From Pseudomonadota bacterium (GTDB lineage Bacteria > Pseudomonadota > Alphaproteobacteria > Dongiales > Dongiaceae), in the NCBI GenBank assembly GCA_016183985.1, contig JACPDN010000005.1:124001-188000 (forward strand): 64,000 bases of DNA, given 5' to 3'. The first letter of the stretch is position 1. Every line of letters begins with the position of its first letter. Under the pieces are notes generated by a model that saw nothing but the letters and a program-made list of their open reading frames with translations, made no database searches and was not told the DNA's origin. Below are positions 8,689 to 18,440 of this stretch, in pieces. The position numbers and the translations under genes were made by a program.

Positions 8689-9609
8689 ATGGCGAAATCG
8701 GCGAAAATCTTCATCGATGGCGAAGCTGGCACGACAGGTCTCGGCATTCGTGAACGATTGCAGCATGTGCCGGGCATCGAGTTGAAGAGCCTGCCTGGCG
8801 ACAAGCGCAAAGATCCGGACGCACGCCGCGCCATCATGAGCGAAGTCGATCTGGTGGTGCTGTGCTTGCCCGATGATGCGGCAAAGGAATCCGTGGCGCT
8901 TGCCGACAGTCTTGGCGGCAACGCGCCGAAGGTCCTCGACGCCAGCACTGCCCATCGCGTGGCGCCGGGCTGGGTCTATGGCTTTCCGGAACTGGAGAGC
9001 GGCCACGCCGACAACATCGCGGCCGCACGTAAGGTCAGCAATCCCGGCTGCTATCCGACGGGCGGCATTGCTCTGCTGCGCCCGCTGGTCGACGCTGGCC
9101 TGATCCCGGCCGACTATCCTATCACCGTCAATGCGGTGAGTGGATATTCCGGCGGCGGCAAGTCGATGATCGAGGCCCACGACAAGGATGGTGGTCCGGC
9201 TTTCGAGCTTTATGCCCTCAGCCTTGCTCATAAGCATGTGCCCGAACTGATGGAGTTCGGCAAGCTCACACGGCGGCCGATCTTCGTGCCGTCGGTCGGG
9301 CATTTCCGCCAGGGCATGCTGGTTTCAATACCGCTTCACCTCGATACGCTGCCGGGCAAGCCCAAGGCCTCGGATCTGAAGGCGAAGCTCGCGGCCCATT
9401 TCGCCGGCGCCGCGCTGGTTTCAGTGCTGGATGCCGAGAGCAGTGGCAAGCTGGAGCCAGAAGCGCTCAATGATACCGACAAGTTGGAACTCCGGGTTTT
9501 CGCCAATGAAGCCGCGGGGCAGGCCGTATTGGTGGCGCGCCTCGATAATCTCGGCAAAGGTGCCTCCGGTGCCGCCGTCCAGAACATTCGCCTGATGCTG
9601 AGGCTCTGA
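8689..9609 (+). CDS. argC: N-acetyl-gamma-glutamyl-phosphate reductase
   Basis: The 306-residue enzyme reduces N-acetylglutamyl phosphate to N-acetylglutamate semialdehyde with NADPH in arginine synthesis. It has the nucleotide-binding start [12 protein letters not shown] and the active-site S-N-P-G-C-Y-P-T-G (Cys121). The length and start motif fit the shorter type 2 ArgC. The ATG at 8689 is preferred over the longer open frame because the upstream part overlaps the rpsI terminator. A gamma carbonic anhydrase gene follows after two bases. The rplM-rpsI-argC order is conserved in many Alphaproteobacteria. Confidence 0.95.
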   Translation: MAKSAKIFIDGEAGTTGLGIRERLQHVPGIELKSLPGDKRKDPDARRAIMSEVDLVVLCLPDDAAKESVALADSLGGNAPKVLDASTAHRVAPGWVYGFPELESGHADNIAAARKVSNPGCYPTGGIALLRPLVDAGLIPADYPITVNAVSGYSGGGKSMIEAHDKDGGPAFELYALSLAHKHVPELMEFGKLTRRPIFVPSVGHFRQGMLVSIPLHLDTLPGKPKASDLKAKLAAHFAGAALVSVLDAESSGKLEPEALNDTDKLELRVFANEAAGQAVLVARLDNLGKGASGAAVQNIRLMLRL

Positions 9610-9611
9610 CG

Positions 9612-10145
9612 ATGTCGGGGACCGTGATGCCCTATAAGGGCGTGCTGCCAAAGATTGCGGCGGATGCTTTCATTGCGCCGACGGCCGTCGTCATTGGTGC
9701 AGTCGAGATCGATGCCGAGGCGTCGATTTGGTTCGGCTGCGTGCTGCGCGGCGATTCCAACACGATCAAGATCGGTCCCCGAACCAATATCCAGGATGGT
9801 ACCGTTATCCACGTCAATCACGAGAGGGAAGGGGCAGCAGGCACGAAAACCACGATCGGTGCCGATGTGACGGTGGGCCATATGGCCTTGCTGCATGCCT
9901 GCACGGTGGAAGATGGTGCCTTCATCGGCATGAAGGCCTGCCTGATGGACGGTGTCCATGTCGAAAGCGGCGCCATGGTCGCTGCCGGCGCGCTAGTGAC
10001 ACCGGGGAAGCGCATTCGCAAGGGCGAACTGTGGGCGGGGTCACCTGCCAAACTGATGCGCCCGCTCACTGACAAGGAAATGGCGTACTTCGCCTATTCC
10101 GCCGAGCATTACTGCAGGGTCGCGGCGAACTATCGAGACGCCTGA
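9612..10145 (+). CDS. Gamma carbonic anhydrase family protein
   Basis: The 177-residue protein is a left-handed beta-helix (hexapeptide repeat) protein. Candidate metal-binding histidines are seen in V-I-H-V-N-H (67/70) and V-G-H-M-A-L-L-H (90, 95), the spacing of the Cam/CaiE/YrdA group. G-S-P-A-K-L-M-R-P near the C-terminus is also typical. Many members bind zinc, but carbonic anhydrase activity is demonstrated for only some, so the call stays at family level. It starts two bases after argC and is probably co-transcribed with it. Confidence 0.9.
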   Translation: MSGTVMPYKGVLPKIAADAFIAPTAVVIGAVEIDAEASIWFGCVLRGDSNTIKIGPRTNIQDGTVIHVNHEREGAAGTKTTIGADVTVGHMALLHACTVEDGAFIGMKACLMDGVHVESGAMVAAGALVTPGKRIRKGELWAGSPAKLMRPLTDKEMAYFAYSAEHYCRVAANYRDA

Positions 10146-10151
10146 CCTTTC

Positions 10152-11825
10152 CTACATCGCACGGATATTCTGCAGGAACTGCTCCACTTCCTGGCGTAGC
10201 GCCTTTGCCTCGCCGGAAAGGGCGCTGCTCGATGCCAGCATTTGCCCTGCCGCATTGCCGGTCTGGCCGGCCGCGTTAGTGACGGTGACGATGCTCGCCG
10301 ACATGTCGCGCGTGCCGCTCGCCGCCTGCTCGACACTGCGCGCGATCTCCTTGGTGGCGGCACTCTGTTCTTCGACTGCGGCCGCGACACCGGAGGTGAT
10401 TTGGTTGATTTCCTCGATCGTGCCGGCAATGCCTTTGATCGCCTGCACCGCCTGATCTGTCTCCGTCTGGATGCTGTTGATCTGCTGCGAGATGTCGTCC
10501 GTTGCCTTGCCTGTCTGAGTCGCTAGATTCTTGACCTCGGATGCCACCACGGCGAAGCCTTTTCCGGCCTCACCTGCGCGTGCAGCCTCAATGGTCGCGT
10601 TAAGGGCGAGAAGGTTGGTCTGGCTGGCGATGTCCGTGATCATCTGAACCACAGCGCCGATCTTCTGTGCGGCATCGGCCAGGTTCTGCACTTGGCTGTT
10701 GGTTGCCAGCGCCTGATTGGCGGCATCGCCCGCGATCTGGCGAGAACGCATCATCTGCGACCCGATCTCGCTGATCGATGCGGCTAGTTCTTCGGTCGCG
10801 GCGGCGACGGAATTGACGCTGCCCGAAGCGGCTTCCGAGGTGCTGCTGACGTGGTTGGCCTCGGCGGCCGCCTGCTCGGCGACGTCAGACATCGACTGAG
10901 CGGTCACTTCCATCTGTGCCACGGCGCCGCTCACCGTTTCCAAGCGTTTGGTGACCAGATGATCGAATTCGCGACATAGCGTTTCGATGTTGGCAGCGCG
11001 CTTCTCGCGGCGCTCGCGATCCTCAGCCTGCTGCCGACTGTTTGCCTGGGCGCGGATGGCATTAGCCTTGAAGACGTCGAGGGCACTTGCCATGGCACCC
11101 ACCTCGTCAGTCCGGCCGAGGGCAGGGATCTCGATATCGGCCTCGCCGTCGGCAAGGCGTCCCATGGCACCGCGCATCTCTGCAAGTGGCTTCACGATCG
11201 AGCGTGCCGTGAGGAACAGCATGATGCCTAGAACCAAGGCGGCGATCAGCGACACGCCGCCAGCGAGGAACAGCTGCCTACGATAGCCTGCATCGACTAC
11301 GGCGCCCGTCGATCGTGCTGCTTCGTCCAACTTTTCTGTCAGACCGACCATCTGCGTGCCGATCGTGTCTGATAGTTTCAGGAACGGCGCTAGCAGGTCG
11401 TTGGCCTTGTAGTTTTCGGTGAAGCTCTGGGTCACAAGAGCCTTCGCCTGGGCGCCGTAATCTGTGAGCGCCGCGACGGCCGCTTGTGCCTCGGTCTGAA
11501 GGTCGGCGGGCAGCTGACCGTTCCCGGCGAGCTCTTCCAGGCGCTTCGTGAGGCGGTCGAGATGTTCGGCTGTCACCGCTTCGAGCTTGGGCTGCATGTC
11601 TTTATGACCGGCGCGGCCCTCGCGCAGGGCGGCCAGCACGTCACCGCTCAACGCCGCACGCATCAAATCCGATTCCAACTGGCTGCGCAAAGCGCTTGCC
11701 ACGGTTGACACGTCAGTAGCACCGTCGCGGGTGCGGGTCATGCCGACGATGCCGACGGCACTCGCGATGATGACAAGAATGACAGCGACGACGCCCGAGG
11801 TGAGGAGTTTTTGTTTGATAGTCAT
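10152..11825 (-). CDS. Methyl-accepting chemotaxis protein (distal copy of a tandem pair)
   Basis: The 557-residue protein has a short cytoplasmic start, a transmembrane helix (about 9-30), a periplasmic helical domain of ~150 residues, a second transmembrane helix (about 185-205), a HAMP domain (about 206-260) and a long cytoplasmic signalling coiled coil. The hairpin tip reads I-A[19 protein letters not shown]. The C-terminus lacks the N-W-E-T-F CheR-tethering pentapeptide. It lies 57 bases downstream of a paralogue with a nearly identical signalling domain but a different sensor, so the pair arose by duplication followed by sensor divergence. The ligand is unknown. Confidence 0.93.
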   Translation of the reverse strand: MTIKQKLLTSGVVAVILVIIASAVGIVGMTRTRDGATDVSTVASALRSQLESDLMRAALSGDVLAALREGRAGHKDMQPKLEAVTAEHLDRLTKRLEELAGNGQLPADLQTEAQAAVAALTDYGAQAKALVTQSFTENYKANDLLAPFLKLSDTIGTQMVGLTEKLDEAARSTGAVVDAGYRRQLFLAGGVSLIAALVLGIMLFLTARSIVKPLAEMRGAMGRLADGEADIEIPALGRTDEVGAMASALDVFKANAIRAQANSRQQAEDRERREKRAANIETLCREFDHLVTKRLETVSGAVAQMEVTAQSMSDVAEQAAAEANHVSSTSEAASGSVNSVAAATEELAASISEIGSQMMRSRQIAGDAANQALATNSQVQNLADAAQKIGAVVQMITDIASQTNLLALNATIEAARAGEAGKGFAVVASEVKNLATQTGKATDDISQQINSIQTETDQAVQAIKGIAGTIEEINQITSGVAAAVEEQSAATKEIARSVEQAASGTRDMSASIVTVTNAAGQTGNAAGQMLASSSALSGEAKALRQEVEQFLQNIRAM

Positions 11826-11882
11826 GATAGCTACTCAGTGTGAAAGTGAAATTGACTTGCGCTGCTGATGGACCGGGCCAAT

Positions 11883-13565
11883 CTACATCGTACGAATAGC
11901 GGACAAGAATTGTTCGACCTCTTGGCGTAGCGCCCGCGCTTCGGCCGAGAGGGAGTTGCTGGAGCCCAACATCTGACCGGCGGCCGCACCTGTCTGGTTG
12001 GCGGCATCCGTAACAGTCTGGATACTGGCCGACATATCGCGTGTGCCGTTGGCAGCGCGCTCGATGCTCTCGGCAATTTCTTTGGTGGCGGAATTCTGCT
12101 CCTCGACTGCGGAGGCGACGCTACCGGTGATCTGGTTGATCTCTTCGATGGTGCCGGCGATGCTTTCGATCGCTTGCACAGCCTGACCGGTTTCGCTCTG
12201 GATGTTGTTGATCTGCAGCGAAATATCCTCGGTCGCCTTGCCGGTTTGATTGGCGAGATTCTTGACCTCCGATGCGACCACGGCGAAGCCTTTGCCGGCC
12301 TCGCCCGCGCGTGCTGCTTCAATCGTCGCATTGAGAGCGAGAAGGTTGGTCTGGCTGGCGATGTCGGTGATCATCTGCACGACCGCACCGATCTTCTGAG
12401 CGGCATCCGCCAGCTGCCGGATTTGTGTGTTGGTGGTCACGGCTTGACTGGCTGCCTGACCCGCGATCTCGCGTGAGCGCATCATCCGCGAACCGATCTC
12501 GCCTATCGATGCCGCGAGTTCTTCGGTGGCGGCGGCGACTGAATTGACGCTGGAGGAAGCGCTTTCCGCTGTCGTGGTGACGCGGCCAGCCTCGGTCGCC
12601 GTCTGTTCTGCGACTTGGGTCATGGATTGGGCCGTGCTTTGCATCTCCGCGACGGCGCCGACCACGGTTTCAAGCCGCTTCGTCACCTGCCGATCGAAAT
12701 CCTGGCACAGGGTCTCGATCTGCCGGGTTCGTTCTTCGCGGCGCTGTTGATCCTGTGCCTGCCTCTCGGCAAGCCCGTCGGCATGAATGGCATTTTCTTT
12801 GAACACCTGCACTGCTTGCGCCATCTGGCCGACTTCATCGCCGCGATCGAGGCCAGGCACGTCGGCATTGCGCTCGCCGCCGGCCAGACGCCTCATCGCC
12901 ATGATCATCCCGCGGATCGGCCCTGTGATGCTACCGGCGATGACCCAATTGACGGCAAGAAGAATGATGGTCGCTAGCACCGAGACAGCGGCAATGACAA
13001 TGACGAGCTTGGCATTGGTGCTCTGGGCTTCAGCGCCGGCACTGTTGCCGAACTGCTCGATCAATTCGCCCAGTGCTTCCATTCGACCCTCGAGATCGGT
13101 GAAGGCGACCATGAATTGCGGGAATTTCTCGCGCCCGGCCACGGTATCGGCAAGGGCGATGGGCACGATCTCCTTGGCTGCCGCAATGTATGCGTTGAGA
13201 GGCGAGACGACATCATCGACTGCTTTGCGGATTTCGGGGGCCAGTGGCAGAGCTTGAAGCTTGGCAATCGATTCCTCGAACGATGCCACGTGGTCGGCCA
13301 GATCCGACTTGATGGTCTGCTGGTCCTCCGGCGCGCCTTTGGGCCCGGTGACCAGGGCGAACAGCACGTCGGCGCGCAGGGCATCATGCATCATGTCCGC
13401 CTGCTTTTGATTGAGGACGGCGCTCGTCGATGTAATGGAGATATCGAGACCGGTGTTACTGCGGTCCATACCAAACAGCCCCAGCCCAGCCGTGATCGCT
13501 AGCCCAAGAACAGCCACGACACTGGCAATGAGGAGCCGTGTACGAAGTGACATCTTGTTCTTCAT
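11883..13565 (-). CDS. Methyl-accepting chemotaxis protein (proximal copy of a tandem pair)
   Basis: The 560-residue protein has the same plan as its neighbour: a transmembrane helix near 10-32, a periplasmic helical sensor, a second helix near 185-210, HAMP, and a signalling domain with the conserved tip sequence [16 protein letters not shown]. The ATG at 13565 is chosen; a TTG directly upstream is also in frame. The ribosome-binding GGGGG lies in the 3' arm of a 9-base-pair hairpin (13567-13595) ending one base before the ATG, so translation may be gated by RNA structure. The two receptor genes are probably one transcript. Confidence 0.93.
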   Translation of the reverse strand: MKNKMSLRTRLLIASVVAVLGLAITAGLGLFGMDRSNTGLDISITSTSAVLNQKQADMMHDALRADVLFALVTGPKGAPEDQQTIKSDLADHVASFEESIAKLQALPLAPEIRKAVDDVVSPLNAYIAAAKEIVPIALADTVAGREKFPQFMVAFTDLEGRMEALGELIEQFGNSAGAEAQSTNAKLVIVIAAVSVLATIILLAVNWVIAGSITGPIRGMIMAMRRLAGGERNADVPGLDRGDEVGQMAQAVQVFKENAIHADGLAERQAQDQQRREERTRQIETLCQDFDRQVTKRLETVVGAVAEMQSTAQSMTQVAEQTATEAGRVTTTAESASSSVNSVAAATEELAASIGEIGSRMMRSREIAGQAASQAVTTNTQIRQLADAAQKIGAVVQMITDIASQTNLLALNATIEAARAGEAGKGFAVVASEVKNLANQTGKATEDISLQINNIQSETGQAVQAIESIAGTIEEINQITGSVASAVEEQNSATKEIAESIERAANGTRDMSASIQTVTDAANQTGAAAGQMLGSSNSLSAEARALRQEVEQFLSAIRTM

Positions 13566-13566
13566 C

Positions 13567-13595
13567 AATGCCCCCTGACAAACCTTGGGGGCATT
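13567..13595 (-). promoter_or_regulatory. Hairpin covering the ribosome-binding site of the chemoreceptor gene
   Basis: On the minus strand AATGCCCCC (13595-13587) and GGGGGCATT (13575-13567) form a perfect 9-base-pair stem with an 11-base loop. The 3' arm contains the only purine-rich Shine-Dalgarno candidate, and the start codon follows one base after the stem. Base-pairing would block ribosome access unless the stem is opened by temperature, a protein or an antisense RNA. The structure is read directly from the sequence; the regulatory role is inference. Confidence 0.5.
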
Positions 13596-13658
13596 GTGGG
13601 TGAATACAGTGAATTGTTCCTTAAGTTGCCACGGGGAATTATCTCCGTGTTGCGGCGC

Positions 13659-13687
13659 AAAAAAAGCGGCTGGGTTGCCCCAGCCGC
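13659..13687 (-). terminator. Intrinsic terminator after glnA
   Basis: On the minus strand GCGGCTGGG (13687-13679) pairs with CCCAGCCGC (13674-13666) around a four-base loop, followed directly by seven T residues (13665-13659). It lies 28 bases past the glnA stop codon. Confidence 0.92.
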
Positions 13688-13715
13688 ATTAGTTGGTACT
13701 GCCGCAAGGATTCTC

Positions 13716-15125
13716 TTAAGACGAGTAGTACATTTCGAATTCGATCGGATGCGGAGTGTGCTCGAGGGCGTAGACCTCTTCCCACTTCAGCTCGAGATAG
13801 GCATCGATGAAGTCCTTCGTGAAGACATCGCCCTTCAGCAGGAAGGCATTGTCGGCGGCGAGGGAGTCGAGCGCTTCGCGCAAGCTGCCGCACACGGTCG
13901 GAACCTGCTTCAGCTCTTCCGGCGGAAGGTCATAAAGGTTCTTGTCCATGGCATCGCCCGGATGGATCTTGTTGGCGATGCCGTCGAGGCCCGCCATCAC
14001 CATCGCCGCGAAAGCGAGGTAGACGTTGGCGGTCGGATCCGGGAAGCGGACTTCGACGCGTTTGCCCTTCGGGCTCGCCGTATAGGGGATGCGGCAGGAA
14101 GCCGAACGGTTGCGCGACGAATAGGCAAGGAGCACCGGCGCCTCGAAACCCGGAATCAGGCGCTTGTAGCTGTTGGTCGACGGGTTGGTGAAGGCGTTCA
14201 GCGCCTTGGCGTGCTTGATGATACCGCCGATATAGAACAGCGCCATTTCCGAGAGATCCGCATAGCCGTTACCGGCGAAGAGCGGCTGGCCGTTCTTCCA
14301 GATCGACTGATGGACATGCATGCCCGAACCGTTGTCGCCTTTGACCGGCTTCGGCATGAAGGTCGCGGTCTTGCCATAGGCATGAGCGACGTTCTTCACG
14401 ACATACTTATACTTCTGCATGGCGTCGGCGCATTCGACGAGGGTGCCGAACTTCACGCCGAGCTCGTGCTGCGACGGGGCCACTTCGTGGTGATGCTTTT
14501 CGACTTCGACGCCCATGGCGGCAAGCGTCGTCAGCATTTCGGCACGCAGGTCGCCGGCGGAATCCAGCGGCGCCACCGGGAAGTAGCCGCCCTTCACCCG
14601 CATGCGGTGACCGTGGTTGCCTTCTTCGAAGCGCTTGTCGGTGACATAGGGGGCTTCTTCCGACGTGAACTCGACCGAGGTCTTGTTCATCGAGACCTTG
14701 TAGCGCACATCATCGAAGACGAAGAATTCGGCTTCCGGGCCGACATAGATGGTGTCGCCGATACCCGAGCTCTTCACGAAAGCTTCGGCGCGCTTTGCGA
14801 TCGAGCGCGGATCGCGAGCGTAGTTCTGGCCAGTCAGCGGCTCGAGCACATCGCAATAGATGATGAGCGAGGTCTGCGCAGCAAACGGGTCGAGCACGGC
14901 GGTGCCAAGATCGGGTGCCAGCGTCATGTCGCTCTCGTTGATGGCCTTCCAGCCGGCGATCGACGAACCGTCGAACATCACGCCTTCGGTCAACAGATCC
15001 TCATTCACCGTCGAGATATGGTGGGCGAGGTGATGCCACTGGCCGAGCGGGTCGGTGAAGCGGAAATCGACGTATTTAACGTCTTGTTCCTTAATGAGAT
15101 CGAGGATTTTCTTAACGTCGGACAT
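13716..15125 (-). CDS. glnA: Glutamine synthetase, type I
   Basis: The 469-residue enzyme makes glutamine from glutamate, ammonia and ATP and forms a cytosolic dodecamer. Family signatures visible are F-D-G-S-S-I-x-G-W-K, the metal/ATP segment [25 protein letters not shown] and N-L-Y-D-L-P-P with Tyr398, the expected adenylylation site of GSI-beta enzymes. glnB is 41 bases upstream on the same strand and a sigma-54 promoter precedes glnB, so expression should follow nitrogen limitation through NtrC, and activity should be tuned through GlnE and PII. A strong terminator follows. Confidence 0.98.
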   Translation of the reverse strand: MSDVKKILDLIKEQDVKYVDFRFTDPLGQWHHLAHHISTVNEDLLTEGVMFDGSSIAGWKAINESDMTLAPDLGTAVLDPFAAQTSLIIYCDVLEPLTGQNYARDPRSIAKRAEAFVKSSGIGDTIYVGPEAEFFVFDDVRYKVSMNKTSVEFTSEEAPYVTDKRFEEGNHGHRMRVKGGYFPVAPLDSAGDLRAEMLTTLAAMGVEVEKHHHEVAPSQHELGVKFGTLVECADAMQKYKYVVKNVAHAYGKTATFMPKPVKGDNGSGMHVHQSIWKNGQPLFAGNGYADLSEMALFYIGGIIKHAKALNAFTNPSTNSYKRLIPGFEAPVLLAYSSRNRSASCRIPYTASPKGKRVEVRFPDPTANVYLAFAAMVMAGLDGIANKIHPGDAMDKNLYDLPPEELKQVPTVCGSLREALDSLAADNAFLLKGDVFTKDFIDAYLELKWEEVYALEHTPHPIEFEMYYSS

Positions 15126-15166
15126 GGGAGTTTCCTTGCGTTTCGAGGTGATATTTTGCGTTTCTA

Positions 15167-15586
<420 letters not shown>

Positions 15587-15724
15587 TTAACCCACTGTAA
15601 ATCCTAGCTACTGCTTGGCCGATCTCGGCTTGCTGCCCGGATTCGAGGCAGGACTGCACAAATATTGTGCAGTAGTAAAATTAGACCCTTGAGCCGTGCC
15701 AGATGGCCGGGCAGGATCCGCCTC

Positions 15725-17005
15725 ATGCAAACGGAGATTCTCATTATAGGAGCCGGCCTTGCCGGTGCCTATGCCGCCGAAAAGCTAGGGCTTGCCGGCC
15801 GTTCGGTGCTCATTGTCGAGGCCAAAGACCATGTCGGTGGCCGCGGCTATACCCGAGGTTTTGGCAATCAGGCGCCGATGCTGGAATTTGGCGGATCCTG
15901 GATCACACCCTGGCACCCCCGCATGCAGGACGCCTGCCGGCGGCATGGCGTCGATCTGGTGCCGACAGTCCCGGTCGCAGATCGCCGCTGGCATGACGGC
16001 GCAATGCTGCGCTCGGATGGTCCCGTCGGCCGGGCAGATCGCGCCGACTACGACCGCGTGATTGCAGCCATTGTTGCCGACGCCAAGCGCTTGAAGGAGG
16101 GGCACGATTGCGATAGCAGCGGAGCGCCGCTTCTGGCGATCGCCCTCGATGAATATATGGCCCGCCACCGTTCCAACCGCGCAACGGACGCGCAGGTCAT
16201 GGCCTGGTGGACGATTTCCGGCTCCGGTGATCCGGCAACCGTATCGGCTGGCGAGTTCCTGGCATCCTGCGGCTATATCGACGGCACGCCGGAGGGGATG
16301 ATGCAGGCTTTGACGCATACCCTGTCGCCAGGCGTTTCGATCCTTGTCGAACGCATGATTTCAGCGTCTGGCGCCAAGCTTCAGCTTGGTTTTCCTGTGG
16401 CGAAGGTTGAGGAACTGGCTGACAGCGTCCGTGTGACGGCGCGGGACGGCCGGTCATTGGAAGCGCGCGGTGCCATTTTCGCGCTGCCGTTCAACGTCCT
16501 TCGGGATATCGATTTTGGTGGCACGATTTCCCCACAGCAGCAGAGTGCGGCCCATCGAGGCCACGACGGTCGTGCGGTGAAATTGTGGCTCCGCCTCAAA
16601 GGCCCTCGGACAGGCTATCTGGCGACGGGCGGCCTTGAATCTCTGCAGTGGCTGTTTGTGCCATATCAGGCCGAAGGTGGGGCCGTTCTCGCTGTCGGCT
16701 TCGGTCTTGATGACGGTCGTTGGCATCCGGACCGGCGCAGCGATGTCGCCGCGGCCGTCGAGCGATTGGCTCCTGGCGCGGAGTTGGTCGGCTGGGATTG
16801 GCATGACTGGTGCGCTGACCCATGCGCACGCGGGACATGGCTATCGGCACCAGCACGTGGCGCGGATCTGACGCCCCAAACCTGGGGCCTAACGGGACGG
16901 TTGGCCTTTGCAAGCTCGGATATCGCGCCAGAGGCCGCTGGATGGTTCGAGGGCGCCATGTCGAGTGCGGAAGCCGCCGCTGCCGCTATGGCCGAAATTC
17001 TCTAG
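15725..17005 (+). CDS. Flavin monoamine oxidase family protein
   Basis: The 426-residue protein begins with a Rossmann dinucleotide-binding motif (I-L-I-I-G-A-G-L-A-G-A-Y-A-A, about residues 5-18), the acidic end of strand 2 (I-V-E-A) and the G-G-R segment characteristic of FAD amine oxidases. The C-terminal part ends with the second FAD-contacting region, W-F-E-G-A-M-S-S-A-x-x-A-A. The substrate (amine, polyamine or amino acid) is not predictable. The ATG at 15725 places the FAD motif at the expected distance. The gene diverges from glnB and is convergent with the next oxidase, with three bases between the stop codons. Confidence 0.83.
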   Translation: MQTEILIIGAGLAGAYAAEKLGLAGRSVLIVEAKDHVGGRGYTRGFGNQAPMLEFGGSWITPWHPRMQDACRRHGVDLVPTVPVADRRWHDGAMLRSDGPVGRADRADYDRVIAAIVADAKRLKEGHDCDSSGAPLLAIALDEYMARHRSNRATDAQVMAWWTISGSGDPATVSAGEFLASCGYIDGTPEGMMQALTHTLSPGVSILVERMISASGAKLQLGFPVAKVEELADSVRVTARDGRSLEARGAIFALPFNVLRDIDFGGTISPQQQSAAHRGHDGRAVKLWLRLKGPRTGYLATGGLESLQWLFVPYQAEGGAVLAVGFGLDDGRWHPDRRSDVAAAVERLAPGAELVGWDWHDWCADPCARGTWLSAPARGADLTPQTWGLTGRLAFASSDIAPEAAGWFEGAMSSAEAAAAAMAEIL

Positions 17006-17008
17006 CGA

Positions 17009-18331
17009 TCAGTAACGCGTCGTCGAACGGCCGATTTTGCCATTGGCATAGCGACTGAAGCGGAAGGCCGTGAGATCGAGGCTTGGCTTGCCGTCGGCGA
17101 TAACTTCGCTCGTCAGCTTGCCAACGATCGGCCCCATGCCGAAGCCATGACCGGTAAGGCCGGTGGCAAGGACGAGACCCGGCACTTGCGCAACCGGGCC
17201 CAGTACGGGGATGCCGTCCGGCATAAGATCGACGTTGCCGGCCCAGCTCTCCACGGCTTGTACACCGACCGCCGTCGGGAACAGCCGCGCGAGCTGTGCA
17301 AGTGCATTGCGGACCCGCCGCATGTTGGCTGGGATCACCGGGTCGCGATCATGGACCCAGGGAATACGCGCTTCGGGGCGCCAGGGCAGGCGATGCAGCA
17401 GGTCACGGACCGTCACACTATTGACGCAGAAAGTCGTGGCGCTGCGGTTATCCCATAGTGAGGGCAGGAACGAGCGGAGCGCACGAAAGCGGTCAAGGGT
17501 CAGGTCGACATCGACCTTGAGTTCTTCCGCGAGGTTGAGGCTGCCATCCGGCCGCTGCCGAAAGCCGATATGATGGCCATAGAAGGCGATCCGGCTGAGC
17601 GGCGGCAGCGGGTTGGTCCGCGAGCAAGTGAAGCGCGCCAATTGCTGCGGTAAGAACAGCCCCAGACCATGCATAACGCGGAAGGAGGATGCTCCGGCGG
17701 CCAGCACGACATTCTTGGTCCGTATCGTTCCGGCTTCGGAAACCACGGCCGCAACCGCGCCGGCTTGGCGATCGATCGCCACGGCACCACAGCCTTCAAA
17801 GAAGAGGGCGCCCAGCTCAGTGGCTTTCCGGGCAAAGGCGGGTGAAACCTTGCGTGGCTCGGCCTGGCCTTCCTTCGGTCCCCAAAGGCCGCCTGGCCCG
17901 GGATCCACCAGTCCGGGAATGAGCGCAGAAACTTCTTGCGGCGTGATGACCTTGGTATCTATACCAAAAATACGATCGCGCGCTGCGCCGATCTCGAACC
18001 GTGCAAGTTCTGCCTCGTCACCGGCCAGGAACAGGTTGCCGTCCTGCCGCCATTCCAAATCGGTGCCGAGCTCGCTCTCCAGCTCTTGCCACAGCTTCAG
18101 CCCGGCAATCATCAAGGGCGTCTCGGCAGGATCCCGATCCATCGCACGGACGAAACCCCAGGCACGCCCGGATTGCTGTCCAGCGATACGCGATTTTTCC
18201 AGGACGACAACCTTCAAACCCCGCTTGGCGAGGTAATAGGCGGATGCGCAACCTTGGATCCCGGCACCGATAATGACCGCGTCAGCTTCGGTCGGCATGG
18301 GCAACTGGCTGAACGTCGAAAGCACTGGCAT
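17009..18331 (-). CDS. FAD-dependent oxidoreductase (DAO/glycine oxidase-like family)
   Basis: The ~440-residue protein has an N-terminal FAD motif V-I-I-G-A-G-I-Q-G-C-A-S-A-Y-Y-L-A and the C-terminal DAO-type segment L-A-T-G-L-T-G-H-G-F-G-M-G-P that closes the flavin site. Such enzymes oxidise amino or N-methyl groups of small substrates; the substrate here is not known. The ATG at 18331 or the ATG at 18298, just before the FAD motif, are both possible starts. The longer open frame upstream overlaps the CHAT gene region and shows no homology. No partner subunit genes (as in sarcosine or opine oxidase operons) are adjacent. Confidence 0.85.
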   Translation of the reverse strand: MPVLSTFSQLPMPTEADAVIIGAGIQGCASAYYLAKRGLKVVVLEKSRIAGQQSGRAWGFVRAMDRDPAETPLMIAGLKLWQELESELGTDLEWRQDGNLFLAGDEAELARFEIGAARDRIFGIDTKVITPQEVSALIPGLVDPGPGGLWGPKEGQAEPRKVSPAFARKATELGALFFEGCGAVAIDRQAGAVAAVVSEAGTIRTKNVVLAAGASSFRVMHGLGLFLPQQLARFTCSRTNPLPPLSRIAFYGHHIGFRQRPDGSLNLAEELKVDVDLTLDRFRALRSFLPSLWDNRSATTFCVNSVTVRDLLHRLPWRPEARIPWVHDRDPVIPANMRRVRNALAQLARLFPTAVGVQAVESWAGNVDLMPDGIPVLGPVAQVPGLVLATGLTGHGFGMGPIVGKLTSEVIADGKPSLDLTAFRFSRYANGKIGRSTTRY

Positions 18332-18440
18332 GCCCAAGACATACCGAACGGGGGCGGCACTGTGAAGCGGCCAGTGCGAGATGATTGCATTCCGGGGGCT
18401 TATCCTGCACGTTTTTGTTGCCGCAACCGGAAGGGGAGCC

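Noticed and set aside
11831-12331. 166-residue minus-strand frame between the chemoreceptor genes
   Set aside because: Arg/Pro-rich out-of-frame translation of the receptor signalling domain.
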